DNA from: Amycolatopsis sp. WQ 127309
Lineage (GTDB): Bacteria > Actinomycetota > Actinomycetes > Mycobacteriales > Pseudonocardiaceae
Assembly (NCBI RefSeq): GCF_023023025.1
Contig: NZ_CP095481.1
Coordinates: forward strand, 11,069,455 to 11,133,454
Length of the DNA stretch: 64,000 nucleotides
Direction of reading: 5' to 3'
The notes under the pieces were generated by a model that saw only the letters and a program-made list of their open reading frames with translations, had not been told where the DNA came from and ran no database searches. Made by a program: the position numbers and the translations under genes. Each line of letters opens with the position of its first letter. Positions within the stretch are counted from its first letter, which is position 1. Shown here in pieces: positions 8,708 through 17,306 of the stretch.

Positions 8708-8881
8708 TCAGGCGGCTTCCAGGACGTCCGCCCGGCAGAAACAGGTACGAGCCGGGCCGCCCGAAGTGGCCTCTTGCCACTGTCCGAACTGTTCGATCAC
8801 CAGGTCGGTGGCCGTCTTGTCGAACTCGATGCCCATATCCGAGAAAAGCGCGCGAACGTCAGCGGAAACATGTGCAGTCAT
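8708..8881 (-). CDS. Candidate RiPP (TOMM) precursor peptide, 57 residues
   Basis: This short ORF starts at ATG 8881 with a GGGGAG ribosome binding site about eight bases upstream. It encodes an acidic, helical N-terminal part (MTAHVSADVRALFSDMGIEF, then DKTATDLVIEQFGQWQE) and a short tail rich in small residues (ATSGGPARTCFCRADVLEAA). That is the layout of a leader plus core. Ser40, Thr46, Cys47 and Cys49 are possible heterocyclisation sites for the YcaO cyclodehydratase (13900-16221) and the SagB dehydrogenase (12405-13850). It sits alone between divergent regulators rather than next to the enzymes, which is unusual. I recognise no known precursor family, so the assignment rests on context, size, ribosome binding site and composition. 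A small regulatory protein is the main alternative. Confidence 0.6.
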   Translation of the reverse strand: MTAHVSADVRALFSDMGIEFDKTATDLVIEQFGQWQEATSGGPARTCFCRADVLEAA

Positions 8882-9337
8882 TGTTGTTCTCCCCAGTGAC
8901 GAAGATGAATTCTCCACGTGCCACAAATCGTCGCTCAGGGATGCGTTGACAACCAGTGCCGGTGTCACCGGGCCGTTGTGGCTTACACATGCTCCGCGCG
9001 GCTCGGGAGAGACTCCGAATGGGCTAACAAACCATCGACGCGGGAGCGATCCGGGGGCTTTCGTCACCGTCCGCGTCCGGTCGGTCACGGCCCGCCGCTA
9101 CGCAGCGTGCAGAACGCACATCTCGTCATGGTCGGACTACCCGGTCCGGCGGCCGCCGGACCCGGATGTGCGAAACGCATGTCGACCATCGGCGAAACCC
9201 ATGCGCACCGGTGCACAGAGCACTTAAGAAGTAGACGTCCGCAGATCTACAGTTTTGGTCGAAATCAAGTGCCCGCAGCGGATGCCTTCGTCGGGAAGGC
9301 CCGGAGGGCGGCTCCCACGTCGGAAGGACGGCCCGCG
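8882..9337. promoter_or_regulatory. Divergent intergenic region between peptide gene and AraC regulator
   Basis: These 455 bp separate the leftward peptide gene from the rightward AraC-type gene and must hold both promoters. The sequence is locally more AT-rich than the coding DNA, notably at 9225-9270. It includes a half-palindrome GTGCGAAACGCATG at 9168-9181 that matches sites near the YcaO and copper genes. I found no convincing additional ORF here. Confidence 0.6.
9168..9187. promoter_or_regulatory. Candidate operator, CGAAAC-GCAT motif (site 1, imperfect right arm)
   Basis: GTGCGAAACGCATGTCGACC matches the site at 16319-16340 apart from two bases missing in the right arm. The left arm CGAAAC and centre GCAT are intact. 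It lies about 150 bp upstream of the AraC-type gene and about 290 bp upstream of the peptide gene. Binding by an HxlR-family dimer is an inference. Confidence 0.45.
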
Positions 9338-10087
9338 ATGGATGAGATCGTCCGGCAAGCTGTGGCTCGCGCCATCGTGACCATGCGCAACCACTTGGAC
9401 GAACGGCTCACGATCGACGACCTCGCCCGTGCGGCCGTGTTCAGCAAGTTCCACTTCACCCGGGTGTTCCTCCGGGTCACCGGGCTCTCGCCCGGCCGCT
9501 TCCTGTCCGCCTTGCGGCTGGCCGAGGCGAAACGCCTGCTCGCGACCACCGAGACCTCGGTGGCCGACATCAGTCACCAGGTCGGCTACAACAGCGTCGG
9601 CACCTTCAGCGCGCGGTTCAGCGGCAGCGTGGGCGTCTCGCCGTCCGGCTACCGCCAGCTGGGCGGCACCGCGCCGCGGCTGTCCGACCGGCAGGCCTGC
9701 CCCGGCTCGGAGGCGACCATCCGGGGCCAGCTGCGGGTGCCCCTGCCGGCCGAGGTGGGGCCGGTGTTCATCGGGCTCTTCGCTGCCCGGATCACCGAAG
9801 GCGCGCCGGCCCGGCACGTGATCCTGCCGCGGCCCGGGCCCTACGCGTTGACGAACGTCCCGCTCGGCTCGTGGTTCGTGCTGTCGCACGCCTACGGCAC
9901 CACGGCGCCCGACGACACGGCGCTGCGGCCCTTCACCGGCCTGACCGGACCGCTGACCATCCACCGCGGCGTCACCGCGAGCCTGGCGGACGTCCGGATG
10001 CGACCGCGGGACGGTTTCGACCCGCCCGTGCTGCTGGCGCTGCCGGACCTGCGCCAGCCCGCGATATCCCGGCCGATGGCGAGCTGA
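9338..10087 (+). CDS. AraC/XylS-family transcriptional regulator
   Basis: The ATG at 9338 follows a GGAAGG ribosome binding site. The 249-residue protein carries the double helix-turn-helix at its N terminus (about 10-110): LTIDDLARAAVFSKFHFTRVF and VADISHQVGYNSVGTFSARF, closed by VGVSPSGYR. The C-terminal 130 residues look like a small-molecule-binding effector domain (GyrI-like possible). An N-terminal DNA-binding domain followed by an effector domain is seen in Rob-like and related regulators. It is divergent from the candidate precursor gene, so regulation of that gene is plausible. A hairpin terminator follows at 10109-10141. Confidence 0.88.
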   Translation: MDEIVRQAVARAIVTMRNHLDERLTIDDLARAAVFSKFHFTRVFLRVTGLSPGRFLSALRLAEAKRLLATTETSVADISHQVGYNSVGTFSARFSGSVGVSPSGYRQLGGTAPRLSDRQACPGSEATIRGQLRVPLPAEVGPVFIGLFAARITEGAPARHVILPRPGPYALTNVPLGSWFVLSHAYGTTAPDDTALRPFTGLTGPLTIHRGVTASLADVRMRPRDGFDPPVLLALPDLRQPAISRPMAS

Positions 10088-10108
10088 ACGCGCGCTTTTC
10101 CGGCCGTG

Positions 10109-10141
10109 GACCCGCCGTCCGCACCGCGCGGACGGCGGGTC
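10109..10141 (+). terminator. Hairpin terminator after the AraC-type gene
   Basis: GACCCGCCGTCCG and its exact complement form a perfect 13-bp stem with a 7-nt loop, 22 bp after the stop codon. No T-run follows, as is usual in high-GC actinomycetes. Confidence 0.7.
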
Positions 10142-10292
10142 TCGCGCGTCACGGGTCCGCTCCGGCGGGAACCGCGGAATTCCGGACGTTCTCACCCGGA
10201 CGATCGAGCGGCGTCCGCGAAACACCGGCACCGGGGACGAATGACGTACAATCACCACACGGAGTCGCTGAACTGGGGGGCGAGGTACCGGC

Positions 10293-10898
10293 GTGATCAA
10301 GGTGTTGCTGGCCGAGGACATGCACATGGTTCGCGGCGCCCTGGTCGCCCTCCTGAACCTGGAGTCCGACATCGAAGTGGTGGCCGAGGTGTCCTCGGGC
10401 GACCAGATCCTGCCCGCCGCGAAAGCGGCGATGCCCGACGTCGCGGTGATCGACATCGACCTGCCGGGCAAGGACGGGCTGTCCGCGGCGATCGAAATCC
10501 ACGAGAGCCTGCCCGACTGCCACACGCTGATCCTCACCAGCCTCGGCCGGCCGGGCACGGTGCGCCGGGCGCTGGACGCGAAGGTGAACGGCTTCCTGCT
10601 GAAGGACGCCCCGTCGGACAAACTGGCCAACGCCGTGCGTTCGGTCGCGATAGGACGCCGGTTCATCGACAGCGAACTCGCACTGGCGGCCTGGGAAACC
10701 GACGACTGCCCGCTCACCCCGCGCGAGCTCGAGATCCTGTCCCTGGCCGCGAAGGGCCGCACGGTCGCCGACATCGCCGCGGAGCTGTACCTCTCGGCGG
10801 GCACGGTGCGCAACTACCTGGCCGCCGTGGTGACCAAGCTGAACGCCCGCAACCGGGTACACGCCATCCGCATCGCCACCGAAGCCGAATGGCTCTGA
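10293..10898 (+). CDS. NarL/LuxR-family response regulator (copy 2)
   Basis: This 201-residue paralogue of the regulator at 7821-8426 shares most motifs word for word: LAEDMHMVRGALVALL, VIDIDLPGKDG as phosphorylation site, LILTSLGRPGTVRRALDAKV and LYLSAGTVRNYLAAVVTKL. The GTG start at 10293 follows GGGGCGAGG. It is convergent with the kinase gene at 11142-12335 across a repeat-filled gap. The pair thus mirrors the arrangement of the first kinase/regulator pair. Two near-identical regulators on either side of the candidate precursor gene suggest a duplicated two-component switch. Confidence 0.92.
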   Translation: MIKVLLAEDMHMVRGALVALLNLESDIEVVAEVSSGDQILPAAKAAMPDVAVIDIDLPGKDGLSAAIEIHESLPDCHTLILTSLGRPGTVRRALDAKVNGFLLKDAPSDKLANAVRSVAIGRRFIDSELALAAWETDDCPLTPRELEILSLAAKGRTVADIAAELYLSAGTVRNYLAAVVTKLNARNRVHAIRIATEAEWL

Positions 10899-10924
10899 CC
10901 GGTCCGATGTGACCGGACCTCGGG

Positions 10925-11141
10925 AGCCGGTTGGACGCTCGGCATGGGCACTCAGCATGGGCACTCAGCCCGACCACACAACGCGTCCACTTAGCTCAGG
11001 CGCTCGGCTCGCCCACTCAACCCGGGCACTCAGTTCGGGTGCTCGGCTCGCCCACTCAGCTCAGGCACTCAGCTCGGCTCGGCTGCTCAGCCCGCCCGCG
11101 CAGCCCGGCACACAGCCCGCCCACCCACTCACCTCGGGCGC
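10925..11141. repeat. Degenerate short tandem repeats based on CACTCAGCTCGG
   Basis: The gap between the convergent regulator and kinase genes consists of imperfect repeats about 12-20 bp long. CACTCA occurs seven times, usually followed by GCTCGG, GCCCG or ACCCGG. No coding signature is seen. Such low-complexity intergenic repeats are frequent in some Pseudonocardiaceae; they may also help terminate both transcripts. Confidence 0.75.
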
Positions 11142-12335
11142 TCAGCTCGCCCGGCGGCGGCGGGCGAGCTGCGGGCCTGAGCGCACCGGGATCGCGGCCA
11201 GCAGGCGGTGGGTGCCGTCCGGGCCCGTTTCCGTCGTCAGGGCGCCGTCCAGGGCCTGTACGCGGTCGCGGAGGTTGCGTAGCCCGGCGCCCGAGTCCGC
11301 GCCGTCGCAGGCCGCGCCCGCGGCTCCGTCGTTGACGATCTCCAGCCAGGCCGTTCCGTCTTCGGTGCTGACGGAGAACGCGCACCAGCTCGCGCTGCTG
11401 TGGCGCAGCACGTTCGTCACCCCTTCGCGCAGCACCATGGCCAGCACGGTGGCGACCTGCGGCGGCAGGCCGCCGAGCCCGGAGCGGGCCACGGTCACGC
11501 GGGTGCCGGCCGCGCTCAGCACCGCCGCCGCCGCCCGGCACTCGTCCTCGATCGACAGGTCGCGGTAGCCGGCGGCGATCGTGCGCACGTCGGCCAGCGC
11601 GCGCCGCGACATCACCAGCAGTTCGCCGAGCTCCTCCTTGGCCTGGCCCGGCCTGTCGAGCACGAGGCGGTCGACCAGTTCACCCTTCAGGGTGATCGCC
11701 GAAAGGCTCATCCCCAGCAGGTCGTGCAGGTCGCTGGAGAACCGCTTGCGTTCCTCGGTGATGGCCTGGCGCTTCAGCTCGCGCACCTGCTCGCCGCGCT
11801 CGGCCACCAGCCGCGCGGCCGTGCCCAGCCCGAACAGCGCGAGCGTGGCGACCCCGGCGGACACCGCGCCCGCCAGGCCGGCGGCGACCGACCCACCCGG
11901 CAACGCCGGGACCACCGCCGCCCCGGCGCACGCCAGCAACGCGCCGGGCACCGCGATGACCGGCCGGAACGTCAGCAGCACGCCCCCGGCGAAGAACCCG
12001 CCGGCCACGCTCCACGACGCGCCGAACGGCAGCAAGCCGACCACCGCCTGCAGGAGCAGCACCAGGACCGGTCGCCGGGTTCGGCCGCGGCCGAACCCGG
12101 CCAGGTACGCCACCGCCAGCACCGCGGCGCAAACCGGCGCGGCCAGCCGGACGAGCCCGGGCTGGGGGCCGGTCAGCACGGGCAGGGACGCCAGCGACGC
12201 CACCCCGATCGCGGCCGCCACCTGTGCGGCGAACACGAGTGTCCGGGTCTCGGACCGCTCGTCCTCGAACGCGGGAGGCGGATCGGCGGCCGGCCCCTGG
12301 AGCCGCGTCCCGCGAATCGGTATCGGCTGAACCAC
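11142..12335 (-). CDS. NarL-type membrane sensor histidine kinase
   Basis: The GTG at 12335 lies just after a GGGAGGG ribosome binding site; a TTG at 12374 is possible but lacks a site. The product of about 397 residues has four to six hydrophobic helices (about 35-170), then a HisKA_3 dimerisation region with [18 protein letters not shown] and an ATPase domain with [10 protein letters not shown] and the G-box GAGLRNL. These boxes are intact. It resembles each half of the 799-residue double kinase. The gene starts 70 bp after sagB and may be co-transcribed with ycaO-sagB, which would put the sensor under the control of the pathway it regulates. The response regulator at 10293 is the natural partner. 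Confidence 0.9.
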   Translation of the reverse strand: MVQPIPIRGTRLQGPAADPPPAFEDERSETRTLVFAAQVAAAIGVASLASLPVLTGPQPGLVRLAAPVCAAVLAVAYLAGFGRGRTRRPVLVLLLQAVVGLLPFGASWSVAGGFFAGGVLLTFRPVIAVPGALLACAGAAVVPALPGGSVAAGLAGAVSAGVATLALFGLGTAARLVAERGEQVRELKRQAITEERKRFSSDLHDLLGMSLSAITLKGELVDRLVLDRPGQAKEELGELLVMSRRALADVRTIAAGYRDLSIEDECRAAAAVLSAAGTRVTVARSGLGGLPPQVATVLAMVLREGVTNVLRHSSASWCAFSVSTEDGTAWLEIVNDGAAGAACDGADSGAGLRNLRDRVQALDGALTTETGPDGTHRLLAAIPVRSGPQLARRRRAS

Positions 12336-12404
12336 GAGCCCTCCCAGATACCCCCTGGATCCCGGAGACTCCAAGGTAACAGGGAAGTCCGGGAAAACGG
12401 GAGG

Positions 12405-13850
12405 TCACCGCGAGGGCGGGAAATCCAGGACGCACTCGCCGACGCTCACCTCGGCCGGCCACTCCAGCTTCAGCGAGCGGTCGACCCGGTCCCCGGCGTC
12501 GACCGGCACGGCGTGCGCGGCCAGCCCCATCGCCTTCGCGGTCAGGTAAAGGACCTGCTGCAGGGCACCGACGTGCAGCAACGTCGTCGCGTACGCGGCG
12601 TTCCCCAGCACCCACGCGATCCGCGACATCCGCGCGGTCATCGTCAGCAGCACCGGCGGCCGGCGGTGGCTGCCGGCCCCGACCATCGCCAGGTCGAGCA
12701 GGCCGTCGAGGCCACCGGCGTCGTCGTTGGTCAGCGTCAGGGTGTGCCACAGCGGGTCGTAGTGGTAGATCCCCCGCGCCAGGCCGACGCAGCGGTTGAT
12801 CGCGACGTAGATCTCGAGCTCGTACAGGCAGGCGACGCTGAAGTAGGGCCGCTGGGAGGCCTCGTGGGCCGGGCCGCCGGGCAGGTACGCCGGGCCGACC
12901 GAGCGCACCCGCGCGGCGCGGAAGAGCAGCTCCCCGATCTGCTCGGCGGACAACGCGCGCTCGGTCATCTCGGGGCAGGTGTGGTCGTCTTCGAGCAGCT
13001 CGCTCAGCGTCGGGTCGTTGGCCTGGAGCATCGCCGGGCTGGGCCGGTGCAGCGGGAAGGTCGAGCCGGCCGCGGTCTGCTTGACCACCGGCGGCTCCGC
13101 GCCCTCGCGGTGCGCCCCCGGATCCGTCGGGCCGCCCTTCTGCCAGGTCCGGCTCCGGGCGTGGAACAGCAGGTCACCGGGCGACCAGACGGCCAGGTCA
13201 CCGTCGGTGTCCTCGGTGAACCGCGCCCAGTCGTCGGCCAGCAGCGCCACCCCCGCGGCCACCAGGAACGCGATGATGTCGGCCACGACCGGCTCGGCCA
13301 GCCCGGTGGTCTCCGCGACCTGCGCGACGGTGACCGGACCGGCCAGCGACGAGACCACGAGCATCGCCGGCGGCCGCAGCAGCGCGACCCGGTACCGGGC
13401 GCGGGGGGACTCGAGCAGCAGCCCGCCGCCGTCCGGGCGCATCGCCGAGAACCGGGAGAGCTTGACCTGCCGGCCGGGTGGCACCGGTTCGGCCTGGAAG
13501 ACCGGGGACTGGGTGACCGGGATCGCCGAGAGCAGCGGACCGCGGCCGTCGTTGAGCGCGAGCGAGTGCACGACCGAGCCGGCCAGCCGGTTGAGCACCC
13601 GGCGCAGCGTGCCGGCCCAGGCTTCGGCGCCACCGCGCGCCGACGAGACCAGGTTGGCCATCGACACCGGCCCGAGCAGCAGCCGGCTCAGCGACTCGCG
13701 GACCGCTTCGGGAATGCTCGCCAGCTCGTACTCGCCCCACCACGTGATCGCGACGAGCGTGTCGTCCTCCCCCGCTTCCAGCAGGGTGTCTTCGCTCAGG
13801 GACCACAGCCGGACGGTCTCCGGACTGCCCTCCAGGCCGTCTGCAAGCAA
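12405..13850 (-). CDS. SagB-type peptide azoline dehydrogenase (TOMM biosynthesis)
   Basis: This 481-residue protein is read from TTG 13850, which has AGGAG six to seven bases upstream. The C-terminal half (about 285-475) is a nitroreductase-fold FMN domain of the SagB type (FPLHRPSPAML, RPYFSVACLYELEIYVAIN, GIYHYDPLWHTLTLT, LHVGALQQVLYLTAKAMGL). The N-terminal 270 residues contain a winged-helix-like segment (VTVAQVAETTGLAEPVVADI), as seen in long actinobacterial SagB proteins. The family oxidises azolines to azoles after cyclodehydration of Cys/Ser/Thr. It begins 49 bp after the YcaO gene on the same strand, so the two form an operon. This predicts thiazole or oxazole, not only azoline, in the product. 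Confidence 0.88.
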   Translation of the reverse strand: MLADGLEGSPETVRLWSLSEDTLLEAGEDDTLVAITWWGEYELASIPEAVRESLSRLLLGPVSMANLVSSARGGAEAWAGTLRRVLNRLAGSVVHSLALNDGRGPLLSAIPVTQSPVFQAEPVPPGRQVKLSRFSAMRPDGGGLLLESPRARYRVALLRPPAMLVVSSLAGPVTVAQVAETTGLAEPVVADIIAFLVAAGVALLADDWARFTEDTDGDLAVWSPGDLLFHARSRTWQKGGPTDPGAHREGAEPPVVKQTAAGSTFPLHRPSPAMLQANDPTLSELLEDDHTCPEMTERALSAEQIGELLFRAARVRSVGPAYLPGGPAHEASQRPYFSVACLYELEIYVAINRCVGLARGIYHYDPLWHTLTLTNDDAGGLDGLLDLAMVGAGSHRRPPVLLTMTARMSRIAWVLGNAAYATTLLHVGALQQVLYLTAKAMGLAAHAVPVDAGDRVDRSLKLEWPAEVSVGECVLDFPPSR

Positions 13851-13899
13851 GGTATTCTCCTAGGGCGGAACAACGAGCACTGAGCCTCCCGCGGGACTC

Positions 13900-16221
13900 T
13901 TAAAGAAACATCGGGAACGGGTTGAGGCCCTCGTACGGCGTCGGCGCGTCGAGCCGGCCGAGCCGGACCGGGACGTCGAACAGCCGGCCGGGCGCGAACC
14001 GGGCCCAGAACGGCCGCAGGCCCGGGACGAGCACCTTGACCACCGGGATCCCGACGTCCGGCCGGGTCTGGTCGAGCACGAGCAGCTCGAGACCCGCTTG
14101 ACCGAGCAGCCGGGCCAGCGCCTCGACGTCGTCGCGGACGTCGGACCGGTTGACGTACGGGAAGTCGGCCGCGGCCCGCATCCGCTGCCCGGCCGCGGGC
14201 CGCAGGTAGGGCTGGTTGGCGACGGTGGCGTACGCGAGCCAGCGCCGCGCGTCCGGGTCGTCGACGTCGTGGCCCGCGGCCTGCACGACGGGCAGCATCT
14301 GGTTGAGCTCGGTCACCGCCCGGCGCACCGCGATTCGCGGGTCGAGGTGGGCGCCGAAGCCCATCATGATGTCCTCGTGCGGGCCGTCGGTCCGCCGCGA
14401 AAGCGCGACGGCCACCGGGATCCCGAGATCGGACGTCACGTCGAGGACCCACAGCTCCCGGCCGAGCGTCGCGTAGCCGGCCGACATCTCCTCCAGCCAC
14501 GGGTCGCCGAAGGACGCGAGGTCGACGCCCGGCACCGGCGTGCGGTTGTACCACCACAGCGCCACCGCGTCGCGTTCGACGAGCTCCAGCGCGCCCTGCA
14601 GGATCGCGTCCTCCAGGCTGCTGCCCGCCGCGGCGCCGTTCGAGTCCGCGCGCACCCCGGGCGTCGCGTGCTCCCGCGGGATGCCGTAGTACAGGTAGGA
14701 CGTCGGCAGCAGGCGGCGCTGCCCGGTGAGCGACCACACCGGCGTCCAGTCGACCTCGGCCGCCGGGTCGAACGGCGCGGGGATCCCCTGGAACTCCGCG
14801 TGGGCGCGGTTCCAGGCCGCGCGGTCGCGGTACTGCCGGTCGTCGAAGAGCATGCATTCGTTGGGGTGGACGGCTTCCTCGCCCAGCTGCTCGTAGGAGC
14901 CGCGGATGCGGAGCTCGTCGCCCTGGAAGTTGCCGGAGAACCGCTCCGCCGCCTCGCAGAGGGCGCTGACCTCGGCGTCGAGCGGGCTGACGCCCTTGCC
15001 GCCGTTCTCGCAGCGCAACCCGGCGCGCAACGCGGCCATCCCGGTGACGCCGCGGGCGACGTTGGGCCCGGAGCGGTAGGCGTTGGCGAACGACGGCGCG
15101 TCCGGGTCCGGCCGGATCTCCTTGATGATCCCGGTGACCGGGCTGACCAGGTGCCGGTGCCGGCTCAGCATCTCCGCCGGGGTGGTCGTCCGGTGCCCGC
15201 CACCGCCGGTGGTCGCCTTCTTCGCCGGCTGCAGCACCACCGGGCGGTCCGTGCGCCCGGCCACCAGCGACGGGTCGCCGCAGTCCGGGCACTGCGGGCG
15301 GCGGCGCAGCTCGTGCAGCCGGCCCTGCAGGTCGAGCGTGTCCAGCGTCCACACGCACTGCTGGCCAGGATGGCGGTAGCCGGCCAGCCACTTGGACGCC
15401 TCCAGCGCGACCAGGTGCGCCGCGGCCGCGGTCAGCGACGGCAGCGCCGACACCGGGCGGTGCGCCGGGCCGGCGTGGCCGAGTTCTTCCTGCACGCAGG
15501 CCTCGGCGTGCCGGTGGCCCCACAGCCGGTGCGTCAGGCAGTGCCAGCAGGCCTCCCCCGGCTGGAGCACCGGGCCGATCCACACCTGGGCCCCGGACGG
15601 GCGCGCGAGCAGCCAGGGCCGCCCGGTCCGGCGGTGCTCGGCGTCGATCACGGCCAGGCGCGGGTCGAGGTAGTCGGCGCACAGCACGATCGAGAGGTCG
15701 GCGACGCCGGCGTCCGCGGGCACCACCGCGATACCGGCGTCGGCCAGCGCCCGCTCGACGGCTCCGGGGTCGGTGCCGGCGGCGCTGTCGCCCACCGCGA
15801 TCAGCGCCGCGGTGCCCGGCCGCGCGGCGACGACGTCGGCGTCGATGCCGCAGGCGTCCCAGTAGGCCAGCGCGCGCTCGTCACCCGGCCGGGTGCCCCC
15901 GGCCGGCTTGCGCAACGTCACCAGGCCGGCGTCGACCAGCTGGGTCAGCAGCGCGGCGACCTCCTCCGGGGCCATTCCCCCCGGCCGCCCGCGCAGCAGC
16001 CGGTCGAGGTCGTGCGTGCCGTCGAGCAGGGCCGCCAGCGATTCGATCTTGGCCCCGCGCATCGCGATGACGCCCTGCTCGGAGAACAGGTAGGCGCCCT
16101 TGCCCGCGTGGACCTCCGCCCGCAGGTGCCGCCGGAACGCCGGGGTCGGGGCGGGAGCGGGCGTGGCCGCGGCGGGCCCGCCGTCGTCCGGTACCCGCAC
16201 GTCCACCGCTGTTGTGCGCAT
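13900..16221 (-). CDS. Fused ThiF-like/YcaO cyclodehydratase (TOMM biosynthesis)
   Basis: The ATG at 16221 has a CAGGAGAG ribosome binding site and gives 773 residues. The N-terminal third is the leader-binding E1-like C domain. Its four zinc cysteines lie in ACWHC (about residue 222) and CPDCGD (about 310). The C-terminal YcaO domain shows the ATP-binding motifs GKGVSPLDAEVSALCEAAER (about 405) and GALELVERDA (about 545). The terminus is NPFPMFL, a variant of the usual PxPxP tail. Such fusions use ATP to phosphorylate the peptide amide and close Cys/Ser/Thr onto the backbone. The gene leads the ycaO-sagB operon and is divergent from the HxlR gene at 16517 across a region with a perfect palindrome. 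Confidence 0.93.
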   Translation of the reverse strand: MRTTAVDVRVPDDGGPAAATPAPAPTPAFRRHLRAEVHAGKGAYLFSEQGVIAMRGAKIESLAALLDGTHDLDRLLRGRPGGMAPEEVAALLTQLVDAGLVTLRKPAGGTRPGDERALAYWDACGIDADVVAARPGTAALIAVGDSAAGTDPGAVERALADAGIAVVPADAGVADLSIVLCADYLDPRLAVIDAEHRRTGRPWLLARPSGAQVWIGPVLQPGEACWHCLTHRLWGHRHAEACVQEELGHAGPAHRPVSALPSLTAAAAHLVALEASKWLAGYRHPGQQCVWTLDTLDLQGRLHELRRRPQCPDCGDPSLVAGRTDRPVVLQPAKKATTGGGGHRTTTPAEMLSRHRHLVSPVTGIIKEIRPDPDAPSFANAYRSGPNVARGVTGMAALRAGLRCENGGKGVSPLDAEVSALCEAAERFSGNFQGDELRIRGSYEQLGEEAVHPNECMLFDDRQYRDRAAWNRAHAEFQGIPAPFDPAAEVDWTPVWSLTGQRRLLPTSYLYYGIPREHATPGVRADSNGAAAGSSLEDAILQGALELVERDAVALWWYNRTPVPGVDLASFGDPWLEEMSAGYATLGRELWVLDVTSDLGIPVAVALSRRTDGPHEDIMMGFGAHLDPRIAVRRAVTELNQMLPVVQAAGHDVDDPDARRWLAYATVANQPYLRPAAGQRMRAAADFPYVNRSDVRDDVEALARLLGQAGLELLVLDQTRPDVGIPVVKVLVPGLRPFWARFAPGRLFDVPVRLGRLDAPTPYEGLNPFPMFL

Positions 16222-16516
16222 GGGGCTCTCCTGCCGGCAGTCGGGAGGATTGAACGAGGACCCGAATCCTGCTCCTGCAGGCCGGGGCCCGGCCAGTGTG
16301 GAAATGCACGGAGAAGTCGTGCGAAACGCATGTTTCGACCTGGGAAACACAGGGGTCGCCGGTGCGCGGCTCACTGGCAGCGCGCGGCCCGGGACGTCAC
16401 CGTGGACAGCGACGCCCGTGGCGGCACGGCACGTCGCCGGAACCGTAACCGAGCCCGCGGCACCGCGCGACTCGGGCGGCAGCCGGCCAGGCACCCGAAA
16501 AAGTGAGGAACCGAGT
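16222..16516. promoter_or_regulatory. Divergent promoter region between ycaO and the HxlR gene
   Basis: These 295 bp hold the start signals for the ycaO-sagB operon (leftward) and for the HxlR regulator (rightward). The palindrome CGAAACGCATGTTTCG lies at 16322-16337, about 100 bp from the ycaO start. No ORF is supported here. Confidence 0.65.
16319..16340. promoter_or_regulatory. Perfect palindromic operator candidate CGAAAC-GCAT-GTTTCG (site 2)
   Basis: A 16-bp palindrome with 6-bp arms and a GCAT centre sits in the ycaO/HxlR divergent region. Similar sequences occur at 9168-9187 and 17307-17325. Autoregulation by the adjacent HxlR protein is the simplest reading, but it is an inference. 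Confidence 0.55.
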
Positions 16517-17212
16517 ATGCCCACCTCTGCTCGCACCTACGGACAGTTCTGCGGCCTGGCCCGGGCGCTCGAGATCATCGGCGAACGATGGTCGCTGCTC
16601 GTCGTGCGGGACCTCGTGCTCGGTCCGAAGCGCTTCACCGACCTGCAGCAGACCCTGCCGCGCATCCCGGTGAGCATCCTGACCTCCCGGCTCAACGAGC
16701 TCGAGGAGGCGGGCGTGATCCGCCGCCGGGTCCTGTCGCAGCTGGACGCCGGGGTCGTCTACGAGCTCACCGAGTACGGCTGCGAGCTCGACCACATCGT
16801 GCTCGACCTCGGCCTGTGGGGTGCCCGCTCGCTCGGCTACCCGAAGCCGGGTGACGCCTTCAGCATGGACACCGCGATCCTGTCGCTCTACACGACCTTC
16901 CGCGAGGAAGAGGCCGCGGGCGTGCACGTCAACTACGAGCTGCGCCACCTCGGCGGCGAGATGATCGTGCACGCGCTGGTCGACGACGGCACCCTCAAGG
17001 TCTCCGCCGGCTCGCTGCCCAGCCCCGACCTGGTGATCGAGCCGCAGGGCCCGGCGATCCTGGACCTGCTCAACGGCAGCCTGACCGCGCAGGACGCGCT
17101 GTCCGGCGGTCAGGTCCACGTCGAGGGCGACCCGGCACACCTGGAGCTGTTCACCCGGCTGTTCCACATCCCGCCGGCCCCGGAGCGCCCGACCGGGCTG
17201 GCCGTGCACTGA
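16517..17212 (+). CDS. HxlR-family transcriptional regulator with C-terminal sterol-carrier-like domain (copy 2)
   Basis: This 231-residue paralogue of the protein at 570-1268 has a winged helix at about residues 8-105 (ALEIIGERWSLLVVRDLVLG, TSRLNELEEAGVI) and the same C-terminal pocket-like domain (MIVHALVDDGTLKVSAG, FTRLFHIPPAPERPTGL). The ATG follows GTGAGGAA. It is transcribed away from ycaO and is followed by the membrane/copper genes at 17342. A palindrome in each flanking promoter makes it the best candidate regulator of both sides. The sensed molecule is unknown. Confidence 0.87.
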   Translation: MPTSARTYGQFCGLARALEIIGERWSLLVVRDLVLGPKRFTDLQQTLPRIPVSILTSRLNELEEAGVIRRRVLSQLDAGVVYELTEYGCELDHIVLDLGLWGARSLGYPKPGDAFSMDTAILSLYTTFREEEAAGVHVNYELRHLGGEMIVHALVDDGTLKVSAGSLPSPDLVIEPQGPAILDLLNGSLTAQDALSGGQVHVEGDPAHLELFTRLFHIPPAPERPTGLAVH

Positions 17213-17306
17213 CCCGGGTCCGCGCAATCCGCCACACCGCCGCAAATTTCGCCACGAGATGGGCAATCCGGAGGAACGGATTGCCCTCCGGCGAAGGCTA
17301 AGATCC

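Noticed and set aside
8882..9337. A second small precursor gene in the divergent region
   Set aside because: Short frames exist on both strands, but none combines a ribosome binding site with a Cys/Ser/Thr-rich tail.
11400..16506. Long plus-strand frames opposite the kinase, SagB and YcaO genes
   Set aside because: They show low-complexity composition and no motifs, while the minus-strand proteins have complete family signatures.
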